Below, in pieces: positions 1-9,714 of a DNA stretch of 14,726 bases. This stretch comes from Hypholoma sublateritium FD-334 SS-4 (taxonomy: Eukaryota > Basidiomycota > Agaricomycetes > Agaricales > Strophariaceae), in assembly GCA_000827495.1 (NCBI GenBank), contig KN817583.1:13581-28306 (forward strand). Direction: 5' to 3'. Position 1 is the first letter of the stretch. Each line of letters opens with the position of its first letter. The position numbers and the translations under genes were made by a program. The notes under the pieces are model-generated. The model ran no database searches. It saw nothing but the letters and a program-made list of their open reading frames with translations, and was not told the origin of the DNA.

Positions 1-343
1 GGAACGCCCTTTGATAGAGACGCTGCCCATAACTCCCATCGTCACAGACTCATGAGCTAGGACCATTCTCAACTGATTCTATTATCCGCCTTCTTTGAAC
101 TGCTGACGAGGGCACGTCTCAGTTCCTCGTTATCTGCCTTCAACACATGTTTAATGCTCCGAAAAGCAAAAATCCANGTGTAGTCTAAAAGCGACCCTAT
201 CAGCGGGTGCACATCCAAGTCCCCTCCGGCTCCCCTCCTCGACCCATCGCCCCTGCCATGGCCATTGACGTCGCGCGGCCGCCATTCACCGCTGCTGCGC
301 ACCCCTCGAATCCCCTTCGCCGCCCCCTTGGACCCCATATCAC

Positions 344-412
344 CGCCGTTGGGCATCGCTGAGCCCAACGGCGCCGGCACAGTGCCCGCACGAGCTTCGA
401 TGCTCGCGCGGG
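344..412. repeat. Two adjacent strong hairpins
   Basis: Bases 344-354 and 363-373 are perfect 11-bp inverted repeats (CGCCGTTGGGC / GCCCAACGGCG) around an 8-base loop. Bases 385-395 and 402-412 are 11-bp arms (CCCGCACGAGC / GCTCGCGCGGG) with one mismatch and a 6-base loop. Between them GGCAC/GTGCC (376-386) is a further small palindrome. The role is unknown. They could be decayed transposon ends, a structured transcript or protein-binding sites. Confidence 0.6.
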
Positions 413-657
413 TGCCTTTTCCCGTTTCTCTCGCCATTCCGCGCCCAGCTCCAATGACGCCGCCGTTCCTCCCCACCTCAACCCATCCGTGACCCAACAA
501 GGCGGCCATGGTACCTGCGCGAATTCGCGTATTTCACTGCTGTCGCTCCTTCCGCCGCTTGCGAGACGCGAAATGCGAAATGAAACGCAAGTGTTGACGC
601 CAGCATTCCGCCCCACAAAATCCCCGTCACCTCTTTGCCGCTCCAGCATGGCGCGAT

Positions 658-675
658 GTGAGCTTCTCAGCTCAC
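658..675. repeat. Short inverted repeat GTGAGC/GCTCAC
   Basis: A perfect 6-bp inverted repeat with a 6-base loop lies at the edge between the GC-rich stretch and the AT-rich DNA to its right. It is short enough to be chance. It is listed because two stronger hairpins lie 250-300 bp away. Confidence 0.3.
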
Positions 676-743
676 GTTTTGCGCTTCAGCAGTCCCGGCT
701 GCCTCTTGGCTACTGTAGCGTGAGCATCATGGCTTATATTTGT

Positions 744-774
744 TATATGTAGTACTTTATATGTAGTACTTTAT
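744..774. repeat. 14-bp tandem duplication, AT-rich
   Basis: The unit TATATGTAGTACTT occurs twice head to tail (744-757 and 758-771) and runs on for a few more bases. It marks the change from GC-rich to AT-rich DNA. It is probably simple slippage. Confidence 0.6.
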
Positions 775-1232
775 TATATTCAGATAGTATTCAAATGTAT
801 TTTGCATATCTAATAATCATTTTGACTACTTTATTACATTTAAGTGTTTTGTACACCTGAAGACACACGGAGAGACCTGTAGAACCATGACAGGAGTTGA
901 AGTTCCCATGGGCTCCACAGGGCATTCCAGGCTGGTGAGGGGCTTCCCGCAATGACGTGGGAGTGATCAATTGATCAAGGTCGGCCTGGGATGCCAAGCA
1001 AGTATGCTGACCAAGCATCAAGGTTAAAGCTACTGGTAAAGCCAAGAAATGATGGCATCACCACATGCAGCATGGCCCAAAGCCGAGACCTGATGGCATC
1101 ACACATCAATTCCCAGGGGTCATTATTTCGAACATGGGCATCTCGCAGGCTCTCCGGATTAAAAGAACTCATTTTTTTTCAAAAAAGACTTGTAATTTGA
1201 ACATAGTTGGGCAAGTTCCATTGTTTGAAGGC
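775..1232. other. Noncoding stretch downstream of the KDZ pseudogene
   Basis: This is where the C-terminal third of the KDZ transposase should lie on the minus strand, but none of its expected motifs could be read in any frame. Short ORFs are present in both directions without family features. A 12-bp direct repeat TGATGGCATCAC (about 1050 and 1091) is probably chance. The DNA may be host sequence brought next to a truncated transposon, or transposon sequence too decayed to recognise. Confidence 0.4.
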
Positions 1233-3958
1233 TTAAACTAACAGCACAGGCTGGGTAATGATATTGTTGTGGGCATTCTTGAACTTGCATACAACAGTGT
1301 TGCATGCTTCCCAGTGCGAGAATGATGTTACATATTGTGTGTGGACCTCACGAATCTGGGGTGCTTTGTAACCATTATAGATTATGTTGTGGTCGAGCAG
1401 GTCATGATCCTGCCTTGCTTTCTCTGCCAAGTAGCTATGAATTAAATGATTAGCTCATAATACAGTGAATTGAAGTAATAGAACTTGTCTTACTGTAGGT
1501 TGTCTAATTCAGCCAAAAGCTCCACGTAATCGATCATGGTTTGGACTGCCTCAGGCTCCATTTTCAAAGACTTGAGGTAGATCCTTTCTTTGGTTAGATT
1601 CCGCTCATAATCTGTGTCGGTCGTCTTCAACTGGACAGATAATTCTGCAAGGACAGACCCATCGATACAAATCTTTTCGAGCACTTGCCAGTAATTTTGG
1701 AAAATGAAATTAGCTAGAATAAAAATAGAATTGTCACTCGTCATTTGAAATGACAAAGAGGAAAGAGGAAACACTTACCAGACACTGCGTGCTTATCTAT
1801 ATCAATGAAATTCCAGTGTTCCTCAATTTCTTGTAGTTGATGGAATGGCGTTGCCAGCCTCATTATGGATGCAAGTTCATTTGATCTGTGAAAGGTCCAT
1901 TCACACACCTCTAAGTCCTCAAGCCCTGTGCCATCCATATACAGCAGATGCCAATGAACTTGACAAAGTCTCTTGTGAGCATGACCATGAAAAGCCAGGA
2001 CAATTCCATGGAGGTTAAGTGCTGCCACCCGACCTTTGAGCATGCTGCTGTCCAGTGTCTTCACAAATGCACACATTATGTCATAGCCGAGGCCTATATC
2101 TGGGCCATATCAATCTAAAAGCTTGTTTGTAAGCAAAATCGGGTACTTCATTCTGGAGAAATCCCGGAATCTATTAGTATTAATAGTAAAGATCTCAATC
2201 TGAAAGAATAACTCACAGTTCACCACTACGAATCATATCACACACAAGCAGTACGTGACCATGGCGGCATACAGCCACGAAAACTCCCGCTATGGCAAAC
2301 AGTTCAAACATCTTCTTTCATGCTTCAGGACTTGCACTTTTCCATCATTCAATGCGGACGGTGACCTGGCTGAGTATATCTGCTGATTCATCATTTTCCA
2401 GTGCATTCAACCATGCAATATTGTCATCAGAGTCAATTTCTGGGAATGTCACAAGGACCAGAGCATCAGGAACTCCACTGGCATGTTCCAAGGGGAAGGT
2501 AGATGGCGAGGGGAGACCCTGAGATTCTGGAATGCTGCTGACAGCCAAGGGTGCATGTGTTCCCGGCTGTGGTGTTGATAGAGGAGTGGTAGTCTAAATA
2601 TAAGTTGTTAGTGCAGATCTAATCCGATGAAAGTATTTATACCTTGGCTACTTGACTCACAGGCGCTGGGTGGCTGGAGTGTTTGACTGCATCTTTGAAA
2701 ATGTCTACCTCTTTGGGAGATATCCACCTATATGATGATATATTGTGATCATCATCTCGCACTGTTCCTGCTTGAAATGTAGAGTCCACAAGCTTCAGAG
2801 AGTTGTTCCCATCCATCGAAATGAGCATGGAGAATCTCATGGTCAGCTCATTCTCGACTCGATACAGACAAGGTGGGCATATGTTTTGATGTTCCCATTT
2901 TACATTGTGTTTCAAAGTACCTTGCCGACGCCGCACAACTTCACGTAAAATTTCAATATAGCAATCATAGGCGCCAGAGAATTGCTCAGCATAGTGGTTT
3001 ATGAAAGAACACTAAGTAGTAGATAATCAGAATATACCTAAACTAGGATGAATGAAACAGACACCTTGGATATATGACAATGCTTTGCTAATTTGATAGA
3101 TGCTTAAACGGGGACAGACCCGATGTATCTGGCAGAATATTTTGAACAGAGTTATGGAAAAGGCAACTAAGGGATGGTCGGGCATTGCTCCAAGGTAGCC
3201 GTTCTGGACGAGTGTCTTGTTGACAGAAGAAGCCTTTGGGTGGTGGTAGAATTCCTGTATGTTTTGCTTTGGCAAGAAATTATAGAAATGAATAAGACAC
3301 CTTAAAGCACAATAAATGTCAAAGACACTCACTAGTAATTGTGTGCACCTCAACCTGCCAAAAATTCATCAACATATCTTCCTGTGGTGGTGGACCTTCC
3401 ATCTTCCACTGAAGGTAAGCATCTGCGAGGAAGCTCACTTGCTGATGCCATGCATTTATGATTTGTTGAATGCGTGTTTTGCGCAAGTGGGGATCCTTGA
3501 GTCTAATTACACTGTACAATAGCATGGCATTCAGTAGACAGTACAACTGTTGAGCTATGTTCACTCACCTTTTTGACTTTGCTCCGTTTATTATTGTGTT
3601 GAATAGTTCTTCATCTCCTGCATGGCTGTGGAAGTGGCCTTCTTCTTCTGGTGGTGGCACAACAAATGTATCCTCATCTTGCCAGTTGTCATCAATGTCC
3701 ATTTGAAATCTTGAGGCATCTTGATTTCTGACTCTCCCACTGGCTAAAAATCTGTCGCACTCCTCATAGCTGAGAGTTGAAAAAAACAACAGTAATAAGA
3801 GAGTATATTGAGTTGAATGTAAGGGATCTCGTACCTTCAAAGAGGCGACGGTGCTTGGTCCGCTCCACCTCAAGCTGCCGGCTGCTCTTGTTGAGCTTCT
3901 GGTTAATTACCATCTTGTTCCTGCGTGTACCATACACAATCTTTACAGACTTGGACAT
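1233..3958 (-). pseudogene. KDZ transposase with CxC1-type N-terminus, disrupted and 3'-truncated
   Basis: Likely a cut-and-paste DNA transposase of the Kyakuja-Dileera-Zisupton family. Exons, in transcription order: 3958-3835, 3743-3569, 3511-3333, about 3254-3038, about 2984-2643, 2593-2217, 2152-1779, 1713-1494, 1434 to about 1236. The start is MSKSVKIVYG at 3958. Then come the acidic EEEGHFHSHAGDEELF stretch and the helix NAWHQQVSFLADAYLQWKM, typical of the CxC1-like domain. NICPPCLYRVE, SMDGNNSLKLV, VAVCRHGHVLLVCDMIRSGE, GLGYDIMCAF and NIIYNGYK follow in family order. The Asp of MDGNN and of GYDIMC are candidate catalytic acids. In-frame TGA codons lie at 2345-2347, 2318-2320 and 2110-2112. 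The exon 3/4 and 4/5 junctions do not join in phase with simple GT..AG sites. The product would be about 740 codons, against roughly 900-1100 usual, and homology ends after NIIYNGYK. Family certain in my view; exon edges partly approximate. Confidence 0.9.
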
Positions 3959-5052
3959 GTAGGAGGAAGGAGTGTGGAGGGGCCAAGAAGGAGAAGTGTA
4001 GAGGTGCAATTCCCAAGTCACTGCAATGTGGCTGAGCTGAGATCTTTGATGGAGATCACAGAACAAACCCCATAAACAGAAATTCCTACTACAGAATAAT
4101 CTTAGCGGCTAACCAACGGCTAACCCGCATGTCCCATCAGTGTCAGGAATAACCCAGTTGGTCACTGCATGTTTCCTGACACCTGTTTGTTCTGAAGTCC
4201 ACGCCAATGCCCACTTCACAGAGACCATTGGATGTTGTGTTCAACACTACATAGTTGAGAGAATGAGGATAAACGGTGTGATATTATTACAGATATAAAA
4301 GGTACAATGTCCGAGCTGCCAAAATCTATTTAAAGGTACAGTTTCCATCTAGATACGGAAGAATAAATGAGCACGGCATGGGAACAGGACCTCAGGAGTC
4401 AGCCTCGCCGCGCCAGCACCCTCCACTGATGTCAAATGGCGCCACTCGATCAGGAGATTAGGGACATCCAGATTTAGCGCGATGACGTTGATGAACCTTG
4501 ATAATATTATACTGCCTCGACAACAGTCGATAAGCTGTTAGATGCACAATAGAGGATTACTGCAATGTTATAGCTGAGATATACCATTGTTTCTGCATGT
4601 CAAAACGATTTAAATACAATAGATGAATTATCATTGTTTACAAAGCAATTGTAGGGGCCATAGGAAAATTATAGTATACATGTCGCATGCTAGACATTTC
4701 ACTACTGCTTCTCTGATGATAAAAAATGCTGCAAGAAGATTGTACTGCAGTATGAAGTTGCTACAATGTTCATAATCAACTTACAGTTCTAATGGCGGGC
4801 ATTGCCCACTTCACCTGGCATCACTGATGATCTAAATATGACAAAGAAATTGTATTCTGCCATAAAATGGTGGTAACCTTTACAGTAAAAATATGGTTTT
4901 AACATCAAATATTGGATGGTCTTGCTGTTCATTATGAGCCCAAATCACGGCTAGAGCCTGTCACGAGGCTATTATCGACCTCTCAAGATGATGTCTGGTA
5001 TTATGAATCTAGGCTGTGAAATGTAAGTTGTAACAAGTTCGACATGCTCTAT
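3959..5052. other. Noncoding interval between the two transposase pseudogenes
   Basis: About 1.1 kb, AT-rich, with no ORF carrying a recognisable motif. It should contain the promoter and 5' end of the KDZ element and the 3' end of the Plavaka element, since both genes point left. I looked for matching terminal inverted repeats against the outer flanks of both genes and saw none that were convincing. A 12-bp direct repeat TGCCCACTTCAC (4208 and 4803) is within chance expectation. Confidence 0.5.
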
Positions 5053-8000
5053 CTAAGGTGAAGCATAGCCGCAGCTGCCTTCCGAGTCCTCGTCACTGCA
5101 GCAAGTGCTGCCATCCTCGTTCTCCTCCTCCTCATCGCCATTATTTCCGTTGCTGTTGTTGCCATTGTTGCCGTTGCCATTGTTGCCATTGCCGTTGTTG
5201 TCATTGCCATTGTTGTTGTTGCCATCGTCGTCATCGCCACCATCACCGCCATCGCTGTCCACTTGAAGTTCTTCATCATGCATAATAACATCCTGTGGCC
5301 CATCTCTTGTATCTGTCTCAGAGTTGTCTTCCACATCATCTTTGGCCAATTCATCTGATGGGAGGTTAAGGGGGTCTGCTTGCTGGCGCAGTGTATTGCT
5401 CAAGTGTCCAATCCCGCCGCCATAATCTTGCATGACCATGTCACGATCTACAAAGCTGGCGGTCCTTTCACATCAGCAACAGCTTCAAAACAAGTAGCTA
5501 TTGAAGCCACTCACATGTTTGCATAGAAGTTCAACCAATCATCGACATCCTCTGGGTTCAAGCGATGAGCTATGCTGCAAGAATGGGGAAGGAGCACAGT
5601 ACTTCGGCCAGCATTGAATGCTGGAATCAAGTGACATCCGCGGATAACATTTGCGGGGTCAATGAAACTGAATGCAAAGGCATCCATGGATTCCACAAAG
5701 CCAATTTTAGGCAGGCGGGCCCTGCAAAATCCTGAATGATAGCCTGGTTCATCTCCAAACCAGTGAACCCAAAGGAAGTCCATGCATCTGGTAATTCTGC
5801 CACCTGGAATTGCTGGGTTATTGGCCCAAACATTGGCATGATAAACTCCAATGACCCTGGCATACCAGTATGGCTTGGCACCTGCTTCGGTGGTGGGCGA
5901 TTGCAGCATGATGTCTGGATGTGCACAAGGATTGATGGTGTCACACTGCCGTTGTAAATCGTAGCTTGTATAGTAGATGCGGCAAGTCTGGACAGAATAT
6001 ATCTTTCCTCCTAGGAAACGGATGGAGTTTCGGTCTGAGTCTGTAAAATCTTCATGCATGTTGCCATCAAATTCACGGCCAGTTAATCATCCTAATAAAT
6101 GGTCTTGAAGCTTTGGTAAAAAATTCTTCAAGCATCAGAGATTTTGGTGCATTAGTTGAGATCCTAAGAGTATATTAGTAAATATGAAAGACATATGTGG
6201 TAAACGGGGTCGCCTCTGTTACTGTGAATTATGCTGAAAATGTCCTGTGGGCTGTTTCTTGATGCAGAAATGTGGTATCAAAGCTCAGAATCAGCCTCTG
6301 TGGCTGCCTCTTGTCCTGCTGTTTTTTCTTGCTCTTTTTTTTTCTCTCGTTTGGCTGTTTCACGCAGTTTATGTTTCCAAATCCATTGCTTTGCATCAAG
6401 AGCTAAATTGGCGCGTTCAAGTCTTTGAACATGTTTGGCAATCTGACATTTGGCATTGCATTTGTTCATCATTCTGTAGAGGTGTTTAATGGTTCTGTGG
6501 GCAAGTTCACCCTATCAACCTAGTGTAAATAAGTTGGACAATTAAAGGTAAATGCTAGACTAGCCACTTGTGTCGAGAACCCATCTGTTCCACCAAAGAG
6601 ACAAATGGCTTGAGTATAATCACCAAATGCATGCCATTTGTACGTGAACAGGTTCAGGCTTTTCGGTTTCTTCCCAAGGGTGTCGCTTGGTGCTGCCTTC
6701 TTCTTTCCTTTGGCAGATGTTTGACATCTCTGCCATGCCCCTGTTTCTTTCGGAAGTTCGAAAGTTTCAAAGGGGGACTGCATGATGTCCCTAAACTCCC
6801 ACATGAGCTTTCCGATCTCTGTGGTAAGCCTTTCCAGATGCTGCAGAGTGCTTTCGGTGTGGAGTCAAAGCTTGGCAAATGCATGCCATTCTGCAGTCCG
6901 GCACAAAAGGGTCATGATAATTGTATTGTAAGGCTCTGGCAGCAGCCCCTCAAATACTGGAATGCTGCACTAGACAGTGAGAAAAAGGCACTCGTAAGCA
7001 TGTTTTGTAGGGAGAAGGTTGCCATTGAGCTTACTTGTAGCAGGTCCTCGAAATCATGTGCTGCAAGTTTTTTCATTTCCAAAGCATTTGTCGCAAAGCA
7101 CCTGATTGTGCTTGTCCCGAATGTTGGTATATTCCAAAACCTTACCATCAAAGGGAGATTATTACTTACAGATATATAAAGACAAACACAGACTCACCGT
7201 AAATCCAGCTTAGCAACTAAACTGCCGTTGCTAGCAGCAGCATACAAAACTCGGATTAAGTGGGTGAAGAGAGCCTTCCAGATGCCTAGCTCGAACTCGT
7301 GCAGAAGATTGACAACAAGCATGCATGGGATGTTGAAATCACTGCCAAGTCTATTGGCAAACACATTCTAGGGCCGAGCTGAGGCGTTCATAAACAGCTA
7401 TGACCAAGAAGTTATAACTCACCAGGGTGGGAACAGAGGATGTTGCCTTGAGAAGCTGGTTCACAACAGCACCAGCAACAGCAGTTGCAGATTTGTAGAT
7501 TGCATTGCATGCAGCGTGGACGTAGGCAGATAGGTACATACGAATGTTTTTGAGTCGGGACCTGCTGTCACGCTTTGTGCTGGTCTGATCAAATTTCAAT
7601 TTTGGCACAAGGCATCGAGGGCAGGGGCAGAGACTCTTGTCTCGTATGGTAGCAAGCAACACCCTATTGAATAATTAGCAAATAAAAAAATTGCAGAAAA
7701 GATGCCTACTTACTTTTCAGGGCAATCAGCAGAATATGTAAAGAAACGAGGATATACTCAACGCTCAATTCCATCAGCACATTTGACCACCATCCCGTAT
7801 GTATATGCATGAACAAAATCATCATCAAGTAGGAGCTTCCACATGCCGTGGATGAGCTCGCGTTGACAATGTGTCAAGAGGTCCTTCCTCTGAGTGCCCC
7901 ATTTGCGACAGAAAGAAGCTGCGAAGTCTTGAAAAGAGTCGGGAAGAGAAGGAATATATGCAATGTGCTGGCATGCACCTGAATTTGGCCGACTGCGAAT

Positions 8001-9325
8001 GTACTTCGAGATACCTGAAAAAAAGGAATAGATTGGCCAGAGCTTTGCTGTGCCAAAATTGGCGAGGTGGGTGCTGTCGGACCAGACCATGAGACCAAAT
8101 ACTGCTTTTTCTCGCTTGCAGTTGGGCTCATCTGGGGGAAGAGGAGCATGCTGAATCTTGTCATGCTTGTTGATATAGACATCTGAGTTATAAACTTTGG
8201 AAAACACCTGTTCCTTCTTGCCATTCGAAGACACATGAAATAGCTTGGAGGGTGTCAGGTGAAAGGAGGGAGCAAGTGGTGAAGAAAATGCAGCTTGGAT
8301 AACACCAGTCAGTTTGTGGTAGAGAAGCCCTGGTACAGAAAATGTGGCTGGGGGTATGCCCTTTGTACCAGAGGGAATTTCAATGTCAATGTTAGCAGTT
8401 TGCACAAAGGAGTCAAGAAATGGAGACTTCATCTCCGCAGCATCGCTCCATTGATTTTATCTGGCGGCATTAAACCCTTCTAAATCTCCAAGTCTGAAAT
8501 TGGGGTCAAGAAGGACATCTTTCACAAGCCGGTTGACCTCAGCATCCGACTTTGTGGCGGCACCGGAGTCCTTCCAGTTCATGAGCACCTCAACTGTCTG
8601 GTTTCGATGAGCAAGAGCAGGAGATGGGGGGGGGCTGCACGGATTTTGGGCTACACCCAACAATCCCTTTCGCTCAGTAAAGGTCTTCAGGGGGAACAAA
8701 AGAGTCAGGATCAAAGGAGGGCCAGTAAAGATATTCTCAGAGTAGGCCAAAAGAATTTGTAGCTGTCTGCAGTCAATTGCGTACTATGAGACGCAAGCAT
8801 GGCAGTACGCCAGTTGACTGCTCGTTTTCCTCCTTGAGCAATTGTAAAGGTTCGGGGCTGACGTCTAGATAGCGAGCCGGTTGCTGATAGTTCCGCTGTG
8901 GTTGGCCTGCTTGGGTAAATTGATGAGGGGGAGGCAGCAAAGGTGACGAAGGGACTGCGGGCATAGAGGAAGCCGGCTGAGGAAAGGGAGGTGGGGGCGT
9001 TGAATCAGTGGTTATGTCTTGATCCATGGCTTGATCTTCCCAGCTACAGGATGGTTGACGAGTCTCCCCTAGGTCCTTGATAGACCAATTAACAATAGAT
9101 TATGAGGAGGTACAGAGAGCTTACTCCAGGATCTGCTGAGCCTAAGCGTGCCTTGCACTCCTTGAGTTTTGTTTGCCTAACCCTTTTAGACTCAACAGTT
9201 GCTTTCCGACGACTATTTGCTGTGTCTTCATGGCTCAGATAAGCTGGGCATTTCTTCTGATGCAGCTTGAGGCCTCTAAAAGACAAAGCACTGAAATTAT
9301 CTTGACAATGCTTGCATGGGAACAT
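5053..9325 (-). pseudogene. Plavaka-family transposase, nearly full length, multiply disrupted
   Basis: DNA transposase of the basidiomycete Plavaka family, related to CACTA/EnSpm. Ten exons: 9325-9125, 9075-8809, 8766-7714, 7663-7423, 7367-7198, 7140-7035, 6969-6568, 6511 to about 6206, about 6125-5515, 5455-5053, about 1260 codons. It opens with a C2HC zinc finger (CKHC at residues 4-7, then His22 and Cys26) and a Pro/Gln-rich linker. Family motifs then follow in order: NSFGL, DVLLDPNF, YNSDVY, MVWSDSTHLANFG (a likely catalytic Asp), PLPD-like IPSLPD, LLTHCQRELIHGMWK, TYSADCPEK, CPCPRCLVPK, LLHEFELGIWKALF, NIPTFGTSTIR, KKLAAHDFEDLLQ, KPKSLNLFTYKWHAFGDY, GELAHR, NFLPKLQDHL, HPDIM, PYWYARVIGVYH, PKIGFVES, VIRGCHLIPAF and GGGIGH, then an acidic Asn/Gly tail. 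Stops: TGA at 8737, 8674, 7758, 6865, 6278 and 6087; TAA at 8457. A frameshift lies at the C9 run 8626-8634. An earlier in-frame start at 9347-9349 is possible. Confidence 0.93.
5148..5258. repeat. Imperfect triplet repeat (ATT/GTT/GCC) in the Plavaka tail
   Basis: A low-complexity run of GCC, ATT, GTT and GTC triplets. Read on the minus strand it codes for alternating Asn and Gly (NGNDNNGNGNN style), between an Asp-rich segment and an Asp/Glu/Ser-rich C-terminus. Acidic disordered tails are common in this family. The repeat is likely to vary in length by slippage. The plus-strand Cys/His-rich ORF over it is only the shadow. Confidence 0.85.
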
Positions 9326-9714
9326 TACAAAAATGAGGAAGGGCAACAATAGCAGGAGAAAAATAGCAATTCACAGCTCTGAGTGACTTCGAAGGCATCG
9401 GGCCATGGGTAGAAAAAGGCATACAACTGGTAAAGGTGACACAGATGGCTGGGTGCAAAATGTAGATAGCTGTTGCAGGGTTGCTGAAGACCCCCCAAAA
9501 AAACTCTCAACTAGCATCCATTCTTCATTTGCATCTGGTGTAATTGATGTCATATTGGGATGTTTCTAATGCAGGGAGCTTGACCACTGCCATCACAGAG
9601 CATATACAGGTGGAGCCATTGTCGCCATGATGATGCCAAACCGCCAGCGCTATATACAAAATGGTAACCCCAAGCATCAACTTTATTACCATATAACGGG
9701 AGCAGCAGCGTACC
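9326..9714. other. Upstream region of the Plavaka pseudogene
   Basis: This interval lies between the leftward Plavaka gene and the rightward remnant beginning near 9715, so it would hold both promoters if the two were ever divergent. Short ORFs on the minus strand (9325-9553) show no family motif. No terminal inverted repeat matching the 3' side of the Plavaka element was recognised. Confidence 0.35.

Larger units (their letters stand above)
1..743. other. GC-rich stretch without a convincing gene
   Basis: Bases about 185-500 are much richer in G+C than the rest of the window. Several frames stay open here by composition alone, on the minus strand between 69 and 649 and on the plus strand between 265 and 492. 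Their translations are Arg/Gly/Ala/Pro-rich and show no family motif. The minus-strand frame ending near 69 has a short charged helix-like tail (KADNEELRRALVSSSKKADN), so it could be the last exon of a real gene reaching the left part of the window. No start or splice structure supports that. The stretch also holds three inverted repeats, listed separately. One ambiguous base (N) lies at about 177. Confidence 0.4.

Noticed and set aside
69..649. Overlapping open frames on the minus strand of the GC-rich stretch
   Set aside because: Several frames are open at once because of base composition. The translations are low-complexity Arg/Gly/Ala-rich with no motif or splice structure.
1160..1200. 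T8 and A6 tracts as a possible retroposon tail
   Set aside because: They are short, interrupted and without target duplications or an upstream retroposon body.
4208..4814. 12-bp direct repeat TGCCCACTTCAC as a possible transposon end
   Set aside because: A window of this size is expected to hold several 12-bp repeats by chance, and no matching flanks or duplications were seen.
5058..5285. Cys/His-rich plus-strand ORF
   Set aside because: It is the antisense shadow of the Asn/Gly-coding triplet repeat in the Plavaka tail.
6568..7179. 203-codon plus-strand ORF
   Set aside because: It is antisense to three Plavaka exons and their introns, where the minus-strand reading matches the family motif by motif.
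2110..8739. TGA read as a sense codon (recoding) to explain the many in-frame TGA stops
   Set aside because: Nuclear recoding of TGA is not known in basidiomycetes, and the genes also carry a TAA, a frameshift and a likely active-site change, so decay is the simpler account.
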